Positions 9,807 to 21,052 of a stretch of 64,000 nt of DNA are shown one piece after another. The DNA comes from Neonectria sp. B-13. Lineage: Eukaryota; Ascomycota; Sordariomycetes; Hypocreales; Nectriaceae. Position 1 is the first letter of the stretch, and every line of letters begins with the position of its first letter. A model generated the notes under the pieces. The model worked only from the letters and a program-made list of their open reading frames with translations, was not told the origin of the DNA and ran no database searches. The DNA lies in contig NOKP01000001.1 of the NCBI GenBank assembly GCA_002682825.1, forward strand, positions 2,253,845-2,317,844, written 5' to 3'. A program made the position numbers and the translations under genes.

Positions 9807-11693
9807 ATGCCGGCCCCTGGAGCCTCCGCCGCGGCCGCGGCCGCGAGCCCTCCGACCGAAACTTCTGCCCTGTTATGTGACAGCCCCGGCCGGCCTGACG
9901 CGGAGAATGGCCGGGTGAATGACAGCGAGCCGGCGCGACCACCTATGGCCAAGAAGATGCACCTCCTCTTCCCGGCCGTCGGCCTCGGAGTATGCGCACC
10001 AGTCATGGATTCCACGGAATGAGCTGCCTTGGGCTAACGAGGACGAAAGGTCTACATGGTTGCCGTTGACCAACTCCTCACCGTTGCCACATACGCAAAA
10101 ATCGGCAGCGAGCTCAACGCCCTCAACAGCACGAGCTGGATCGCGACGGCGTAGGTCCCGTCTCAAAGCCCCCCAAACGAGCATCCCGCGCGCTCACACA
10201 CGTCATCCTCCCACAGCTACTTCCTCACCCTGACAAGCTGCCAGCCGCTCTACGGTAAGCTCAGCGACATCTTCGGCCGCAAGCCCTGCCTTCTCTTCGC
10301 CTACTCCGTCTTCGCGCTCGGCTGTCTAGGCTGCGGCCTCGCCCGCTCCATGGGCGAGCTGTGCGCCGCGCGGGCCGTGGCCGGCGTCGGCGGCGGCGGC
10401 ATGAACTCGGTCGTGTCCATCTTGCTCAGTGACCTGGTGCCGCTGCGAGAGCGCGGCGTCTGGCAGGGCTACATCAACATCCTCTGGGCCGCGGGGACGT
10501 CGACGGGGGCGCCGTTGGGCGGTCTATTGGCGGACTCGGTTGGTTGGCGATGGTAAGTCGTTGGCCCCCCCTTCTGGCACTCGTATCTCCTCCAAGAACG
10601 TCTGGTAACTCGTCATCTAAAGGTCGTTCCTGGGCCAGGTACCCATGTGTTTCGTTGCCTTCCTCGCCGTCTACTTGGTCCTCGACCTCCCGCCCGTCTC
10701 GCACGACCACTGGCTCGCCAGAATACGCCAGATCGACTTCCTCGGCGCCTTCACTCTCATCATAGCCGTCGTCGCTTTGCTCGTCGGCCTTGACTCGGGC
10801 TCCAACCTCGGCTGGTCCCACGTGGTCACTCTGGTCGCCCTTTCTCTGGCTCCGGTTCTCTTCGCCCTATTTGTCTTCGTCGAGATCAAAGTAGCCTCGA
10901 ACCCTTTTGCCCCGGGGCACATAATCTTCGACCGCAGCTTGTTCGCCTGCTATCTTGCCAACTTCTTCGGCGTGGCTGGGCAGCTGGCTATCCTCTTCTT
11001 CATGCCCCTGTTCTTCCAGGCCGTCCAGGGTAACAGTGCCACTCAAAGCGGCGTGTTGCTGGTGCCGGGCATGATCGCCGGTGTGCTTGCCTCTCTCTTT
11101 GGTGGGTGGTTCATAAAGCGCACTGGGCGGTTCTACTGGGTGACCATCTCGGGCTATGGTTTGTTGCTCTTTGCACTCCTGCCCCTGAGCCTGTCAGTGT
11201 TGTTTAGGTCTACCCCTGGTGAGGTATTGGGACTCGTGATAACATCCCTCGGGGCTGGATGTGGTAAGAACCCCAGACAACCGCAGCAGGGGAGCTTTCT
11301 AAGTGGCTAACTGGATCTGAAGGCATCACGACTACCCTTGTTGGCCTCCTCGCTAACGCCGCCGTCGAGGATACGGCTGTGGTGATCGCTTGCTCCTACC
11401 TCTTCCGCTCCCTGGGCTCCAGCATCGGTATCAGCACGGGCTCGGCAGTTCTCCAGCAGGTCCTCCGAGCGCAGCTTGCTACCCGACTACCCAACGGCAA
11501 TGACGCTCACGAGATTGAAGATAAAGTGCGACAGAGCCTAGACTATATCAAGGAGCTGCCCCCGCACATCGCCGACGAAGTAAGGTCAAGCTACCAGGTG
11601 GCTACACTCGGTGTGTTTGCACTACTCCTAATTTACCTAACTACTTCATTTCTCTTCACGTTCTGGATCAAGGAGAGGCCGCTGAAGAGATAG
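9807..11693 (+). CDS. MFS transporter, DHA2-like (drug or basic amino acid/H+ antiporter type)
   Basis: Five exons: 9807-9990, 10051-10150, 10217-10552, 10623-11263, 11323-11693, giving 543 residues. All introns are GT..AG, 59-70 bp, several with GCTAAC branch points, and every join keeps the frame. After a 50-residue polar, Ala/Pro-rich cytosolic N-terminus the protein is a chain of hydrophobic helices. Signatures include VDQLLTVATYAKIGSELN (helix 1), GKLSDIFGRK (MFS motif A, helix 2-3 loop), a GVGGGGMNS turn, and GAPLGGLLAD (motif C-like, typical of antiporters). The arrangement matches fungal proton-driven exporters near the Vba/Azr group, located in the plasma or vacuolar membrane. The substrate cannot be read from the sequence. 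No biosynthetic neighbours suggest a toxin-export role. It converges with the TBC gene. Confidence 0.88.
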
Positions 11694-12109
11694 ATGTTGA
11701 GTGTGTCTATGTATCCGCATGATGGGGGCAGGGGGGTTTCATCAAATGACATTCCCTTATCGTGGTTTCGTCCCATGTAACGGCCAAACCATCAATACAC
11801 AAAATGACTGACATACATTTTCTACGCTTAAAGCAGACATTAGCCACGAGCAGATTCGCTTTGAATTGAGTGCAACAGGAAAGGGAATTTGGTTTATGTG
11901 TGAAAAGAAATTGACAAAGGTTACCCGGAAGTAGTAGGATGTAGGCTAGATCAAATACAACGCGATATATAGTATCCCCAACAGTGTAAAGGTTCCTCTT
12001 CTCGGCCGCTTCTAAATATACGAAACATACAAAACATAGTACATTTCCGGCCAATGTTCTGGACTCGTTTGAATTTGTAGAGGGATGTACTCCAACTCAT
12101 AAACAACCC
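11694..12109. other. Convergent 3' intergenic region
   Basis: AT-richer shared downstream region between the MFS and TBC genes. No coding signal; plausible overlapping 3' untranslated regions. Confidence 0.5.
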
Positions 12110-14548
12110 TCACTGTGTCTCCTTCGGCTTACGAATTGGCTCGAGCCCGAATATCTCATCTGAACTCGGAGGGTTTCGGTTGTCGGTACTTGACGTCACC
12201 TCCCCAAACAAGAAGGCGTTTCTATCGCGACTAGCGGTGTTGGAAATCCGTTTTTTGTGCTGGACTGGAGGCGACTTCTTAGCAGCTGCGGGTGGCTGCG
12301 GCGGCCCGGGCTCGTCTGGCTCGAGCATCCAGGAGAAGGATGACTGTGCCAAGGTGGATCGTGTAGGGACGGGCCCTGAAGGCCGCAACTCAGCTGTAGG
12401 GCCGACCACCAGCGAATTGCCGGGCGCGTTATCTCCAGTCGTGTCCATGAGATCGGAATTCAGGTGAGGCAAAGAGCCGTCCTTCTTTAGCGAGGGGTCC
12501 TCCTCGTTGATCTTGAGAGCGGCCATGTCGACGTCAGCTACCGTTGGGGACACTAGGTCGGGTTGGACCCTAATGTCTGTTCCGTCAGGAACCTCACTGT
12601 CTACTACGACAGAGATTTGGCCGTTCTCTTCGGGCGGTGGGGAATCAAGCATCGGCACCTCCATCGACGAGTCTTCCAAGTAGATCCTGACGAACTGAAT
12701 CTTGGCAGCCGCGATCTCGATAAGCTCGAGGCTCTTAGCCTTGTCGTCAAGATTGGACATAGATATTGCTTTGAGGTTGTTGACTGTATCATCAAGCATA
12801 CCCGCCAGTTGTCGGTTGCGCCTCTCTAATGCCAGAAGACCCCTTGCGGCACCTTCTTCATGCAAGACTTGTCGGGGAGACATGGCCGTATTTCGAGCTT
12901 CGTTGATATTGCGTTTGATTTCACCCATAGCATCCCTTACTGCTTGGTTGATTCCAAGTTTCTCTCCCCTTTCTAGAACTCCTTTTGCTCCCTTGGCGGC
13001 TCCTTGGAACAGGGCCTCCATACCACCTTGTTGTTGCATGAATCTGGTCGGTGAGGCCAGCGGTGATCCTGCACCGAATCCTCGTTGACGGAGCGAGTTA
13101 AAGCCTCGGAAGCTTGGTGTTGAAGATCGTAAGGCGTCGGTTGGTGTTGATACTGTTGGCATCTTGCCAGTGTACTTCATTATGAGAGATGCTCCACCAG
13201 AAGGTGTGAGGTGATCTCTCAGGTACAGGGCATCATCCACAAACGTATGAGGCCCGTGTGGCTGGGATGGGGGAGGATATTTCAAGAGCAATTGCAGACA
13301 AACCGAGTAGTCTGCTTCTAATACTACAAGGTTATGTTAGAGGATGGACGAAGAGGGGACAGGGTGACGACTTACATTCCCACCGAATGCGAATCAACAT
13401 AGCAACACAGACAAGATCTATCAGTTCCAAAGACGGATCTACGGCAAATATTGTATCCCAAAGAACCAAAAATTGTTCAAAAGGAAACTCCCTACTGAAA
13501 AGCAATCGGACCCATCGGCTTTGCTTTCAGTTAGCATCCTGCCACACAACATGCCGCTTGGACACTTACATGAGAAAGATTTGCGGCAGAATTTCTATGC
13601 TGGTGAGGTGGGTGGCCAGCTCTGGGTCAACTTTTCGGAGGCAGACTTCGTGGATGAACTTGCTTCTCTCCACTATGGCTGAACTCTGGTCCGGAATCCT
13701 TGGACCTGCCACCAGATGGATGGAGTCGGCAGGTGATTCCTTGATCTCATAGAATGACTGGGCATGCTCCATGAGCCTGGAAAACAGGACGAAGGCATCA
13801 TGCTCAATAAAGGTCGCATCGAGGGTCTTCGAGAAGACGTCGTCCAGAGTGATGTCTGGCGAGACAGTGGCGATATCAAGTGCGTCTTCCTGGATAGCGT
13901 AGACCATGGGGGCCAAGAGCTCATGCATGCCCTGTCGATAGCCGCCCCTCTCTGGGTTGATCTTGCAATACATGAAGAGGATATCTAGGATCATGGCCTG
14001 AGTGTGCTTCTCGTGGTAAGATACCTCGTCGGGGAGCCTTTGAACATCCTGCTTGATCTCGGCGCGGATGATCTCATCTTGACGAACAGTGTTCCATGGC
14101 GACTTGGCGTCTGTCAGCAGGGGGATGCGTAATTGAAACGAACGATGCCGAGACTCACGTCGGGGTCATCCGCCAGAGGGTCGATAGTGAGCTCAGTGAG
14201 GGCCTCGGGGTGTTGGATGAACTTGAGAAAGTGTTCACGCTTCTCCGTGTAGAGTCGCCGCCCCTCATCCAAGGCTTGAGACCAGCTCATACCGGCGGCA
14301 GGACTCGAAAGCAGGAACATCTAAGTGGTGTCCTAGGTTAACTCGAAGTCCCGAATAGCCCAACCTCTCATCTAAGCTTAGCAGCGACTCACTTTCCAGC
14401 ACAAGGAGCGAGAGCCCGATACACAGGGGCTTGAGGGCCCGTTGTACCTAACAGCACGCTGCAGATCAGGGAGATGGGTGCCATGAGCCTGGGTCTCGCG
14501 CCACCGTGACCTATCCAAGGGGGCATTGTCAGTGGCTGATGTCGTCAT
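12110..14548 (-). CDS. TBC-domain Rab GTPase-activating protein, TBC1D5-like
   Basis: Five exons on the minus strand: 14548-14393, 14320-14159, 14102-13570, 13518-13376, 13323-12110. Total 735 residues, introns 51-72 bp, all phases verified. The TBC domain spans roughly residues 15-330. It has both catalytic fingers: Arg128 in KQDVQRLP and Gln163 in YRQGMHEL, so GAP activity toward a Rab is expected. The split, interrupted TBC domain and the N-terminal WRETQAHG / LQRAVRYNG block match the TBC1D5 subgroup, which acts on Rab7 with retromer and in autophagy. The C-terminal 390 residues are mostly polar with a helical segment (about 405-520) and Pro-rich stretches. The fourth acceptor of exon 3 was set at gccaag|TCG because only this keeps DPD-SPWN in frame. 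Divergent from the adaptor accessory gene 612 bp away. Confidence 0.9.
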
Positions 14549-14562
14549 GGCGAGAACTCCAT
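14545..14562 (-). promoter_or_regulatory. Minimal uORF overlapping the TBC start codon
   Basis: An upstream ATG at 14562 opens a five-codon frame (MEFSP) whose TGA stop overlaps the main ATG as ATGA. This arrangement can couple termination to reinitiation at the TBC coding sequence. It counts only if the transcript starts upstream of 14562, which is not shown. Confidence 0.4.
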
Positions 14563-15160
14563 GGTGGAAGGCATCCTACAGTAGCTCTTGGAGAGGTCTC
14601 ATGATAGTATTGCGTGAGGTGTCGTGGCAGGGGGACAAGGCCCGAGCTATGGGTTGTCGGGTCTCGGCTCTCACCAAGCGGCAGATGAGGTCAGAGGTGA
14701 GGCGTAATTCCAATTCGATGTCGGCAGGCGGGATGCGGGATGCGGGATGCCACCATGAATGCGGAAGTTCGGCCAACAGCTCCACTGCGAAGTACTTGCC
14801 CAGAGTGGACGAAGTGAGTTCGGGCCCCGCTCTCAGCGCTCGAGTCGCCCGTGACTGTCTCTGACTAGGGGCGTTGGGGCGTTGGACACGCTGGGCCTCC
14901 ACATTTCAGGGGGCGGGCCTAACGAGTGACCACGCCATCAGTATGCCCGAGGTGCCTTGCTGCTGAACGGACAGTCGGTAAGTAGGTAGGTAGTAGGGTA
15001 GCCTCGTGGCAGTCAGCCGCATCCGCACCCTCATCCTCATCTTCATCCTGGCCTCGATTCGCAACTCCCCATTTCTCATCCTCCCACTCGAACCAAACCC
15101 CCGATCTTGCAGGCCTCGTGATCCCCGAGGCCGGAAGCATGCATCGCCCCGTGCTTCACC
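14549..15160. promoter_or_regulatory. Divergent promoter between the TBC and adaptor-accessory genes
   Basis: A 612-bp divergent spacer. The minus-strand frame of 108 residues inside it is not conserved-looking and is treated as leader. No specific factor site is claimed. Confidence 0.45.
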
Positions 15161-17386
15161 ATGTCCGCGGATCTGTTTGCCGAGTTCAATGACCTCTCGG
15201 ATAACCCACCACGTCCACCACCAGCAACCCAACCGCCTCCGCCCCGAGCCGCTCCCCAGAAGGATCCCTTTGATTTCTTCAACACCGCCAGCCATTCCTC
15301 TGCCGCCACCACGCGAACAGCGCAGCCCACGCAGTCGTGGTCCGCATTCCAGTCCCAGCCTGTGAGCACAAGTTCGTGGGGAAATGTGTCGGCTTCCGTA
15401 GCTCCCGCCGCCCCGTCAAAACCCCCAGTGGTGGCCGAGGACGATGATGGCTGGGGTGACTTCGAGGTAGCTCAACCTACAGCTGCTGCTCCGGCTCCCG
15501 CACGGCCTCCGGCTGTGGCTGCTGCTGCGAACACCTCGTCGTCAATAGCGTGGCATACCCTGCCCCAACCTGTAGCTCCAGCTCCGAGCAACTCATCGTC
15601 AATCGCCTGGCATAGTCCAGCTCAAGCTGCAGCCGCAGTCCCGAGCATCTCACCGTCGATAGCATGGCAAAGCCAGCCAGTCCCGGCCCCAGCTCCAAGT
15701 ATCTCTCCATCTATCGCATGGCACAGTCCAGCTCAGTCTGCATTTCCAGCGCCGAGCAGCTCGCCCTCCATAGCATATCAGAGCCCGACCCAGGATACAG
15801 CTCCAGCTCCAACCACATCGCCATCAATAGCATGGCAGAGCCCAGCTCCAGCTCCCCCAACTCCCCAGGTGGCTGCTGTTCAAGAACCACCTGTAAGGTC
15901 TCGGATCGTGCGGGCTTCCACCCTCGACCTCATGTCCAACAGCCTCGTCGATACTAGTGGTGTGTCTCAACAGCCCACCCGAACATCTTGGGGACAACAA
16001 CCAGAACAGCATTCCAACCAACAGTTTGAGCAGCAACCAGCCCATGAAACGAAACCGCAGTCGCGAATGAAACCGAAACTCAAGGTGGGGCCGATCGACC
16101 CCAATGTGCTCTTTGATGCCGAGGACTTCGAACTACAGGTTCCCGAAGGCGATGAAGATGATGATGACGATGACGATGAATTTGGCGACTTCGAGACTGT
16201 GTCTCCTGCTCCTCCTCCTCCGCCCAATGCAGCTCCCCCGAAGCCAGCTCCCATGATGACATCTCCGCCTCCTCCCTCCATGGATCTCCTCTCTCTAGAC
16301 GATCCAGCCCCGCCTCCGCCGCAACCAACCAAGGCGAAATTGCCTCCCAGTCAACTCCTCGGGACTCTCGCCTTTAGTTCCACGGCCGTGAACTACCCAC
16401 ATGCCCCCAAGTCCCCATCCTTCCAGGACCGCAATCCCTTCCCCGAGTTGGCCATTAAGACACCTACAGGCCCCGCACCCAAGGATGAAGGACCCAAGTC
16501 GGCCTCGCCTGTAACGGCATGGCCAACCTTTGAGAGCACAGTCGAGGTCAAAGCTGAAGAGTATAAGGACGAGGATGAGGCGTGGGGAGCTTGGGATGAC
16601 TTCCCAGCCAACGACAGCAAGAAGACAGATGTTGACTCGACGAAACCTCCAGAGAGCTGGGACTGGGATGCTGTAGACAACGTCAAGCCCCAAAAAACCA
16701 CAAAGCCACCACAGCCATCATCAAACCTCCAAATCAGTGATGACGCCCCACCACCAACCAACGTCCCGCCTCCGTCCGTTATTCTTTCGGTGTTCCCGGA
16801 ACTCCTGAATACGGGCGACGCCCTGTTCAAGCCCATGTCGGGCCAGAATGCTTCTATTAAGCAGCGAATTATTTCAGATCCCAAGGCAGTCGACTTCCTT
16901 GAGGCCTACATCCTCTTAGCAACAACGGCGGCGCGCGTCATCGCAGGCCGCAAGCAACGCTGGCATCGCGACAAAATCCTCGCCAAAAGCATGTCCATTT
17001 CCGCGGCCGGCAGCAAAGGGATGAAGCTCGCGGGTGTCGACAAGACACAGTCGGCGCGCGAGGATCGCGAGGCCGCCGACATTGCGGCCGTGTGGCGGGG
17101 CCAAGTCGGCCGGCTGCGCTCCGCCGTGGCGGCGGCCAAGGGAACTGGCAAGACACCGACGCTGCGGGTCCCCGAAATTAGCGAGACCATGCATGTCCAA
17201 ACGGCGAAGTTGGTGCCAACGGCTCCCAAGGCGTGCATCATCTGCGGGCTTAAGAGAGAGGAACGGGTGACCAAGGTAGACTACGAGGTTGAGGACAGCT
17301 TTGGGGAGTGGTGGGCGGATCACTGGGGCCACAAGGCATGCAAGAACTTTTGGATAGAACATGAGCAGATGCTGCGGCAGCGATGA
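15161..17386 (+). CDS. Clathrin-adaptor accessory protein, aftiphilin/Laa2-like
   Basis: Intronless, 741 residues. The long disordered region carries several short linear motifs of the kind bound by AP-1 and GGA ear domains: FAEFND (7-12), WGDF within an acidic context (98-101), FGDF directly after a run of Asp (344-347), and WGAWDDF (about 475). A DPFDFF (about 35-40) resembles AP-2 ear ligands. Residues about 125-230 are tandem degenerate repeats with a core SPSIAWxSP. The C-terminal 170 residues form a conserved-looking helical domain that ends in a small zinc-knuckle-like unit (CIIC, then H-x3-C near residues 688-724). By analogy with aftiphilin and yeast Laa2 it probably helps recruit or cargo-load AP-1 at the trans-Golgi and endosomes. 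The family assignment rests on motifs, not alignment. Start ATG 15161 is the first in the frame. Confidence 0.65.
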   Translation: MSADLFAEFNDLSDNPPRPPPATQPPPPRAAPQKDPFDFFNTASHSSAATTRTAQPTQSWSAFQSQPVSTSSWGNVSASVAPAAPSKPPVVAEDDDGWGDFEVAQPTAAAPAPARPPAVAAAANTSSSIAWHTLPQPVAPAPSNSSSIAWHSPAQAAAAVPSISPSIAWQSQPVPAPAPSISPSIAWHSPAQSAFPAPSSSPSIAYQSPTQDTAPAPTTSPSIAWQSPAPAPPTPQVAAVQEPPVRSRIVRASTLDLMSNSLVDTSGVSQQPTRTSWGQQPEQHSNQQFEQQPAHETKPQSRMKPKLKVGPIDPNVLFDAEDFELQVPEGDEDDDDDDDEFGDFETVSPAPPPPPNAAPPKPAPMMTSPPPPSMDLLSLDDPAPPPPQPTKAKLPPSQLLGTLAFSSTAVNYPHAPKSPSFQDRNPFPELAIKTPTGPAPKDEGPKSASPVTAWPTFESTVEVKAEEYKDEDEAWGAWDDFPANDSKKTDVDSTKPPESWDWDAVDNVKPQKTTKPPQPSSNLQISDDAPPPTNVPPPSVILSVFPELLNTGDALFKPMSGQNASIKQRIISDPKAVDFLEAYILLATTAARVIAGRKQRWHRDKILAKSMSISAAGSKGMKLAGVDKTQSAREDREAADIAAVWRGQVGRLRSAVAAAKGTGKTPTLRVPEISETMHVQTAKLVPTAPKACIICGLKREERVTKVDYEVEDSFGEWWADHWGHKACKNFWIEHEQMLRQR
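15530..15850 (+). repeat. Coding tandem repeat, about 20 residues per unit
   Basis: Within the adaptor-accessory gene, six to seven degenerate units of about 48-60 bp encode variants of APAPSxSPSIAWQSP (SSIAWHT, SSIAWHS, PSIAWQS, PSIAWHS, PSIAYQS, PSIAWQS). Spacing varies slightly, so copy number may differ between strains. Confidence 0.85.
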
Positions 17387-20240
17387 TGGGCGATGAGTGA
17401 TGGGTCTGTGACCTTCTTGAGGCTCCCCAGGGGGATCTAGTCGAGGGATCTATCTAGTCAAGTTGGGGGTATGCGGCCGATAAAACCATTAAGATTATCC
17501 CAAACTGTAACATTTCCAAGCTACACATAACTCTACATATAACTCTACATGTTCCCAGAATGTACTAACACTTCTTATCCAGCTGTATTTCTCAATCAAA
17601 CAGCCGCAGAGGCGGTTCTTCTACTGAACACGAACGAGTATCAACGGCCGCTGAGCCAGTGAGCCAAGGACCTTATTACAGTACTGCCACCTGTGCTAAG
17701 CCAAGGTACAAAAAATGCATCCCTTCCGCAATATCTCTACAGTACGTATCAGCCGGCATGGGGGCAGCTCCTCGTCCGAACAAATCGTGATGCGTTGAGG
17801 TGCATGGCCAAGGGTTGGCTGCAGCATCCACAGCATTACCCCACCGTGGGAAGTCCTGATGTGACCAATCCGCAGAGGTCGTGGGTTAGATTCAGTGACA
17901 GTGATTGAAGGCCGGTCTCGAGGCCGCAGCCACCTTGCAGAAACCGACAGCCGACGAGACCAGGGGAGAATCGAGTAGAAGAAGGCGCTCGTAATAGCGT
18001 GTGATTCCGTAGACCTGAGGCACGGTTGCACAGCATGGGAGTCATATCAACTGATGGGAACAGGCGAGCAGCCTGCGATTCGCAGAGTCTTGTCTCCGAA
18101 AAGCCAAACGCTTTTTAGCATGTCCTATCTAGGCCAAGCCCAATCTGATGAGCTTCCGGGGATCCGGCAACGGGTCGTGGGGATGGTCGCCGTGGGAGAC
18201 GGGCTCGGAGTCAATCAATTCCCAATTGTGCGAGCTGAACCGATTAGGGAAGATGAAAATACGAGGAGGCTGGGATGCGATGCCTACGAAATAGAAGCAA
18301 TCAGTTGTCGAGAACCCTAGCTCCTGTGCTGACGGAGTCGTCGTAGCAGACCAATGGGGCTATCAAGCCTGGAATATAGTCCACCATTGGACTCTGCCAT
18401 GCCGCCCTTGCGGGGAGCTCTGTGTCTCACAATCAAAGCCGAGATGAGGATGCAGATATTGCGCAAACATTGGCTCTACGATGAGCCAGAGAACAAGGTT
18501 ATTTCCCTTGCTGGAGGGCTGTTTCCAGCGCCTCTCTCCAAATTCCACTGTCGAATGTCGATCAATCGGCCTAGGGCTCTGACCATGACTACCCCGGAGC
18601 CCTCCCCCGCCAAGTGGAAAACCTCCCGACTCAACCGCTTCCACTTGCAGGTGGGGGTGGCAATCCGTCAAATCCATTCTGAACCAGTTGACCAACATCA
18701 AGCTAGCCCTGGTCGATAGGACGTTGACAGCTTTCAAGCGGCATCAGACCCCCGTCGTTTTCGCTCATGTCTGTCGGTAGAGGGTGTGATTGAGGGACCA
18801 AGTACCGAGTACGGCGGACAACGTGTAACGTATAACATATAACGTACGACTAAGACAGCCTGTGAAGGGGAAGCACAGACGCGACACTCACCAGACACGG
18901 TGCTCCCCTGACGCCTCTGCGCGAGGGTGCCACCAGGTTTATAAGTTAGGATGCTTATGTGCGGGACGAAGTACCTTGCCCTGCCTGGCTCTCAGGCTCA
19001 TTTGAGGCAACGGGAACACTAAGGGTCGGCACGGCCGGGAACAAGGGGACCATGATAGGGATGGGGAGGAGACGGACTCATGCTTCTGTTGATGTTTTGG
19101 GTTGATGTTTGGCTGGTCTGTATGTTTGTCTTCTGGCAGATCTTGTAAGGCAAGGCGTCCGGATACCTTCGACTCGAATGGCGTCTCTCGCATCTCAGTT
19201 TCGCGATGTCCCCAATCTGTATGAAGCCTTTAGGTGAGCGAGGGTGCGAGAGCCGAGACGACGACCTATGAGGGTTCCTTATCTGGAGTAGCAGTTGGAC
19301 ATTTGGGTGTCACAGCTTCAAGAGGCAATAACTGAAGGCAGGTAGGATACAAGTTGGCAAGGTGGTGGTGGGGGTACTTGTCGTATTGGAAGGTACCACC
19401 GGAAGATGGTTCTCCGGACCTGAGGTCAACAAGCTACCTTGGTAGAAAGACGGCAGGTTGCCGAGCGCCGTTCCTGTCCCGTAGTTACCCATCTTTTTGC
19501 AGCTCCCACAACGGCGTGAGCCATGCAACTTACTGAAAGTTAGTACAGGTACTTCTTGTTTGTGGCGAATGTGTACCCTACCTGTAGTACCTGTACCTAC
19601 CAGTAGTACTAACTTGTGACGGGAGGTCAGGTAAGGTACGAAGTACATTGGCTTCCCCGCCTTCCATTGTACACTATCCAGTCATGGCAGGCTGCTCGTG
19701 CTCTCTGAGACCTAGTACCATCCATGTCGCACGCTTCATAAGTTACCGCATGATGAGCGCTCTTCTGTGGGAAAACATGAACATCAACAGCGGAGCCCCA
19801 TCTACCTTGCCATAGCATCTTGCCTGGTCTGAGCTCGATGCTGGGAGAAGCGCTGAGAACCGCGGGTCGTAGTTCTAGTCTTCAAGATTGGCGTGAGTGT
19901 GGGACTTGGGTGGATTGGTGGGTGTGCTAGGTGTATGTGCCATGCCGGCAAGTGGGATGGAATGGAGCTTGCCCTGCAGTCCATGGCGGGTGAATGGCTG
20001 GTGGCAGGTGAGAAAGGTACCCACAGTACCTTGACCCCTACCTACAGGCGGCGACTACCCACATAAGTCGAGGTACCTCTGGCCAGGGCTCCGTAACTCC
20101 TCAGGTTCACTACGGTGGTGGCAGGTCTGACCTACTACCTACTTACCTAAGTATCTTTGGCTGCTTCCATTTTGCTGAACTCTTAGTAGAGCTGTGAGGT
20201 ACAAGGATGTACCTGGGTACTTACCTCCGCTGCGTGCAGT
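17387..20240. other. Intergenic region, largely empty
   Basis: No supported gene. Frames of 60-125 residues between 17.7 and 18.7 kb show no family resemblance. The right part, from about 19.3 kb, has a high density of GGTACC- and TACCTA-like motifs, listed separately. Confidence 0.5.
19330..20225. promoter_or_regulatory. Cluster of GGTACC / TACCTA-type short palindromic motifs
   Basis: Over about 900 bp upstream of the KH gene there are many near-identical short elements: ggtacct, gtacct, ctacct and taggta in both orientations (for example around 19391-19396, 19548-19555, 19576-19600, 20017-20031, 20069-20076, 20131-20150 and 20196-20224). The density is far above the rest of the window. 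They could be binding sites or simply degenerate simple repeats. Confidence 0.45.
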
Positions 20241-20752
20241 GAGTGGTCATAGCATCTCTCTTTCTCTCAGGCTCTCTTGTCTCCTCCGCGCCGTCCCCTC
20301 CATACTCGCTGGGTCTGTGTCTCCTCTTCTGCGACTGGTTCTGGCGCTGGCCCATTCTTCCAATTCTCCTTCACTCACCTCACCTTACCTTACCTCACCA
20401 CCTCTTCTTCTTCCTCTCTCCAACCTCCAACCTCCAACCTCCATCCTCGCCATCCCCCAAAACCTCATCCACCGCGCCCCCCTCCCGTCTTCCTCCCTTC
20501 TCTCCCTCTCCCTCCTCATCCTCCCTTCCCCCACTCACCGAATCTCCCATCGACTCGCTTCCCGCCTCTCTCCCGCACAGTGTCCCGCCGCTTTTCCTCG
20601 TCATCAGCGCTCGCCAGTCTTTGACCCCGCCATATCCCGCCTCGCAAACACGACCGCAGGAAAAAAAAAAAGGCACTGCACCGCACCACCATCTCCATTC
20701 CCCGACCCCGCCATCCTCCAACGTCCTCGCCTCTCCCAGCGTCGACGACCAG
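20241..20752 (+). promoter_or_regulatory. Pyrimidine-rich promoter/leader of the KH-domain gene
   Basis: About 500 bp of C/T-rich + strand, followed by a 5' untranslated intron. The long open frames across it are Ser/Pro strings and are not coding. Confidence 0.5.
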
Positions 20753-20942
20753 GTCAGTAGTCCACCGTGCTTGATTTTCCCCCTCTCTAGTTGCGCTTTG
20801 GCGCTGTCGTGCCCTCGTGTGCTTGCGCGCTCGCGCTCCAGTTTTGCGCTGCCCACAAGTGTCGCCTCAAGAAGCATGCGTGCTCGCGTGCTGGCCGCAA
20901 GAAGTTATTTTCTTCGCATCGACAGGCCTAACTTTCTTCCAG
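20753..20942 (+). other. Probable 5' UTR intron of the KH-domain gene
   Basis: Donor ag|gtcagt at 20753 and acceptor ttcttccag ending at 20942, with a good CTAAC branch point (gcctaac) about 13 bases before the acceptor. Length 190 bp. It ends 110 bp before the start codon. Confidence 0.6.
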
Positions 20943-21052
20943 GTTCCTCTCAGGCCAAATCCCCTTGCCCAGCAATATCCTCGCCTCTACGCCTCTCAAC
21001 TTCCACAAACAGCTTCACCCCGCACCTTCCGACCTCGCACCAATCCGCAAAC

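Noticed and set aside
14576..14902. 108-residue minus-strand frame upstream of the TBC gene
   Set aside because: Not in frame with the TBC exons and no family resemblance; treated as leader.
20243..21052. Upstream extension of the KH protein (270 codons)
   Set aside because: Reads through a CT-rich leader and a 5' UTR intron with good splice sites; Ser/Pro composition only.
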